A DNA stretch of 14,675 nucleotides. It comes from a bacterium (lineage in GTDB: Bacteria; Patescibacteriota; Minisyncoccia; Moranbacterales; UBA2206). Of this stretch, positions 13,870 through 14,675 are shown piece by piece. The stretch lies in NCBI GenBank assembly GCA_021789395.1, contig JAJYJP010000014.1:1-14675 (forward strand). Direction: 5' to 3'. Position 1 is the stretch's first letter; each line of letters starts with the position of its first letter. A program made the position numbers and the translations under genes. The notes under the pieces were generated by a model. The model had not been told where the DNA came from. It ran no database searches and saw only the letters and a list, made by a program, of their open reading frames with translations.

Positions 13870-14675
13870 TTAAAATTTATACAGATTTATGAAGGTCGGC
13901 TCATATTTCAAATCTTTTTTCAATTTCAAAAAATTTTTGATATATATTTTGGAGATAGAGCAGAAAGAATCAAAATAATCGCCGCCATTTTCTTCAAAAT
14001 AAATCTGATTTCCAATAGGACAGAAACAATATTTTTTATATGAGCATCTTAGACATTTTTGACCCGCGATTTCGAAAAAATCCTTTCTTAATCCGTCCAA
14101 GATCATTTTTCTCTTTTCGTCATTTATCTTTTCTTCGCCGATTTTGCCGACACTATATCGTCCCTTTTGTTTTTCAGTCAAGGACAGGGCCTTGTCGCAC
14201 GCATAGAATTCTCCCTCCGGACCAACATTGATTTTTTTGCAATCGTTCATCTTTTTCAAACCTATCTCATTTACCAATGAATCCAATAGGGAATTTTTGA
14301 ACGATTTTTTATTTTTTAAGGTCGTTTTATAGAATTTGGAGAATTCAACCAGCGATTTTTCAAAACTCTTTATCTGCCGAGGATTCCATACGGAATAAAG
14401 ATCCGGATAAAATTCAATGTAGTAAAAATCTTCAGCTTGCAATCTTTTTATATTTTTCAGAAGCTCACTTGCCGATTCCGGAGTGACAACCATCGAAGCC
14501 GACAACTTAAGATCGTGTTTGTCTATATTATGCAAATTTTCCATCACCCTGTCAAAGCTGGATGCGCCTTTTTTTTGCACAAATGGCCTGTTGGCATCGT
14601 GTGTCTTGCGATCACCATCAAGGCTGATTTTTACTATAAACTTATTTTTTCTAAAAAAATCAACCTTATCTTGAT
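13870..14675 (-). CDS. Radical SAM/SPASM peptide maturase, N-terminus outside window
   Basis: The reading frame stays open to the right edge (267 residues seen), so a GTG at 14580 is not the true start. Edge residues read KISLDGDRKTHDANRPF then GASSFDRVMENL, the conserved second half of a radical SAM/SPASM core. The CxxxCxxC motif must lie upstream, outside the window. The SPASM end shows NDCKKINVGPEGEFYACDK, then CLRCSYKKYCFC and a final SFC, giving enough cysteines for auxiliary clusters. It directly precedes the HGS peptide gene, the usual place for the dedicated maturase. It is probably the HxsB-like enzyme of the system, although the name rests on context rather than a diagnostic motif. 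Confidence 0.9.
   Translation of the reverse strand, partial: QDKVDFFRKNKFIVKISLDGDRKTHDANRPFVQKKGASSFDRVMENLHNIDKHDLKLSASMVVTPESASELLKNIKRLQAEDFYYIEFYPDLYSVWNPRQIKSFEKSLVEFSKFYKTTLKNKKSFKNSLLDSLVNEIGLKKMNDCKKINVGPEGEFYACDKALSLTEKQKGRYSVGKIGEEKINDEKRKMILDGLRKDFFEIAGQKCLRCSYKKYCFCPIGNQIYFEENGGDYFDSFCSISKIYIKNFLKLKKDLKYEPTFINLYKF

Noticed and set aside
13870..14580. GTG at 14580 as the start of the edge radical SAM gene
   Set aside because: The frame stays open upstream with conserved core residues (ISLDGDRKTHDANRPF), so the gene continues past the window edge.

Overview
The window is AT-rich and almost entirely coding, and every gene I can support lies on the minus strand. Genes are close-packed: stops and starts often overlap or sit within about 25 bases, and most starts lack a Shine-Dalgarno sequence. 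TGA is used as a normal stop. The ArgS sequence style, the compact layout, the type IV prepilin peptidase and the Cys-repeat and FnIII-like secreted proteins suggest a bacterium of the Patescibacteria (Candidate Phyla Radiation), perhaps Parcubacteria-like. This is an inference from sequence style; no rRNA or marker set is present.

Layout in transcription order (right to left). At the right edge is a radical SAM/SPASM protein cut by the window end (13870-14675). Next comes a 79-residue peptide with a SEEG-type leader and a His-Gly-Ser repeat ending in GGWC (13620-13859), then a membrane-anchored Cys-repeat protein (12672-13610). After a small hairpin there follow, nearly without gaps: a SPASM-like radical SAM protein (11534-12610), an unrecognised 257-residue protein (10760-11533), a radical SAM protein fused to a shortened PLP aminotransferase (8921-10744), five more radical SAM proteins (8020-8904, 6893-8023, 5842-6882, 4945-5838, 4003-4935), a prepilin peptidase (3063-4010) and a secreted FnIII-like protein (1841-3010). 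A strong intrinsic terminator (1751-1796) closes this transcription unit. Beyond it argS runs off the left edge.

Interpretation. The central block looks like a biosynthetic locus for a ribosomally made, post-translationally modified peptide. One small His-Xaa-Ser-repeat precursor is accompanied by eight radical SAM enzymes, one carrying an extra PLP domain. The enzymes fall into visible subfamilies: three with an NGRMxAY signature, two short ones, two anaerobic-sulfatase-maturase-like paralogs (one without its auxiliary-cluster cysteines), and the edge SPASM enzyme beside the precursor. The precursor resembles the described HxsA/HxsA2 His-Xaa-Ser peptides. I recognise no described system with this many radical SAM proteins, the aminotransferase fusion and the 257-residue partner. 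Membrane-anchored, secreted and prepilin-processing proteins suggest that the product, or something it decorates, acts at the cell surface. No transporter, leader peptidase, tRNA, rRNA, CRISPR array or insertion sequence was seen. No stretch longer than about 115 bases lacks a gene.
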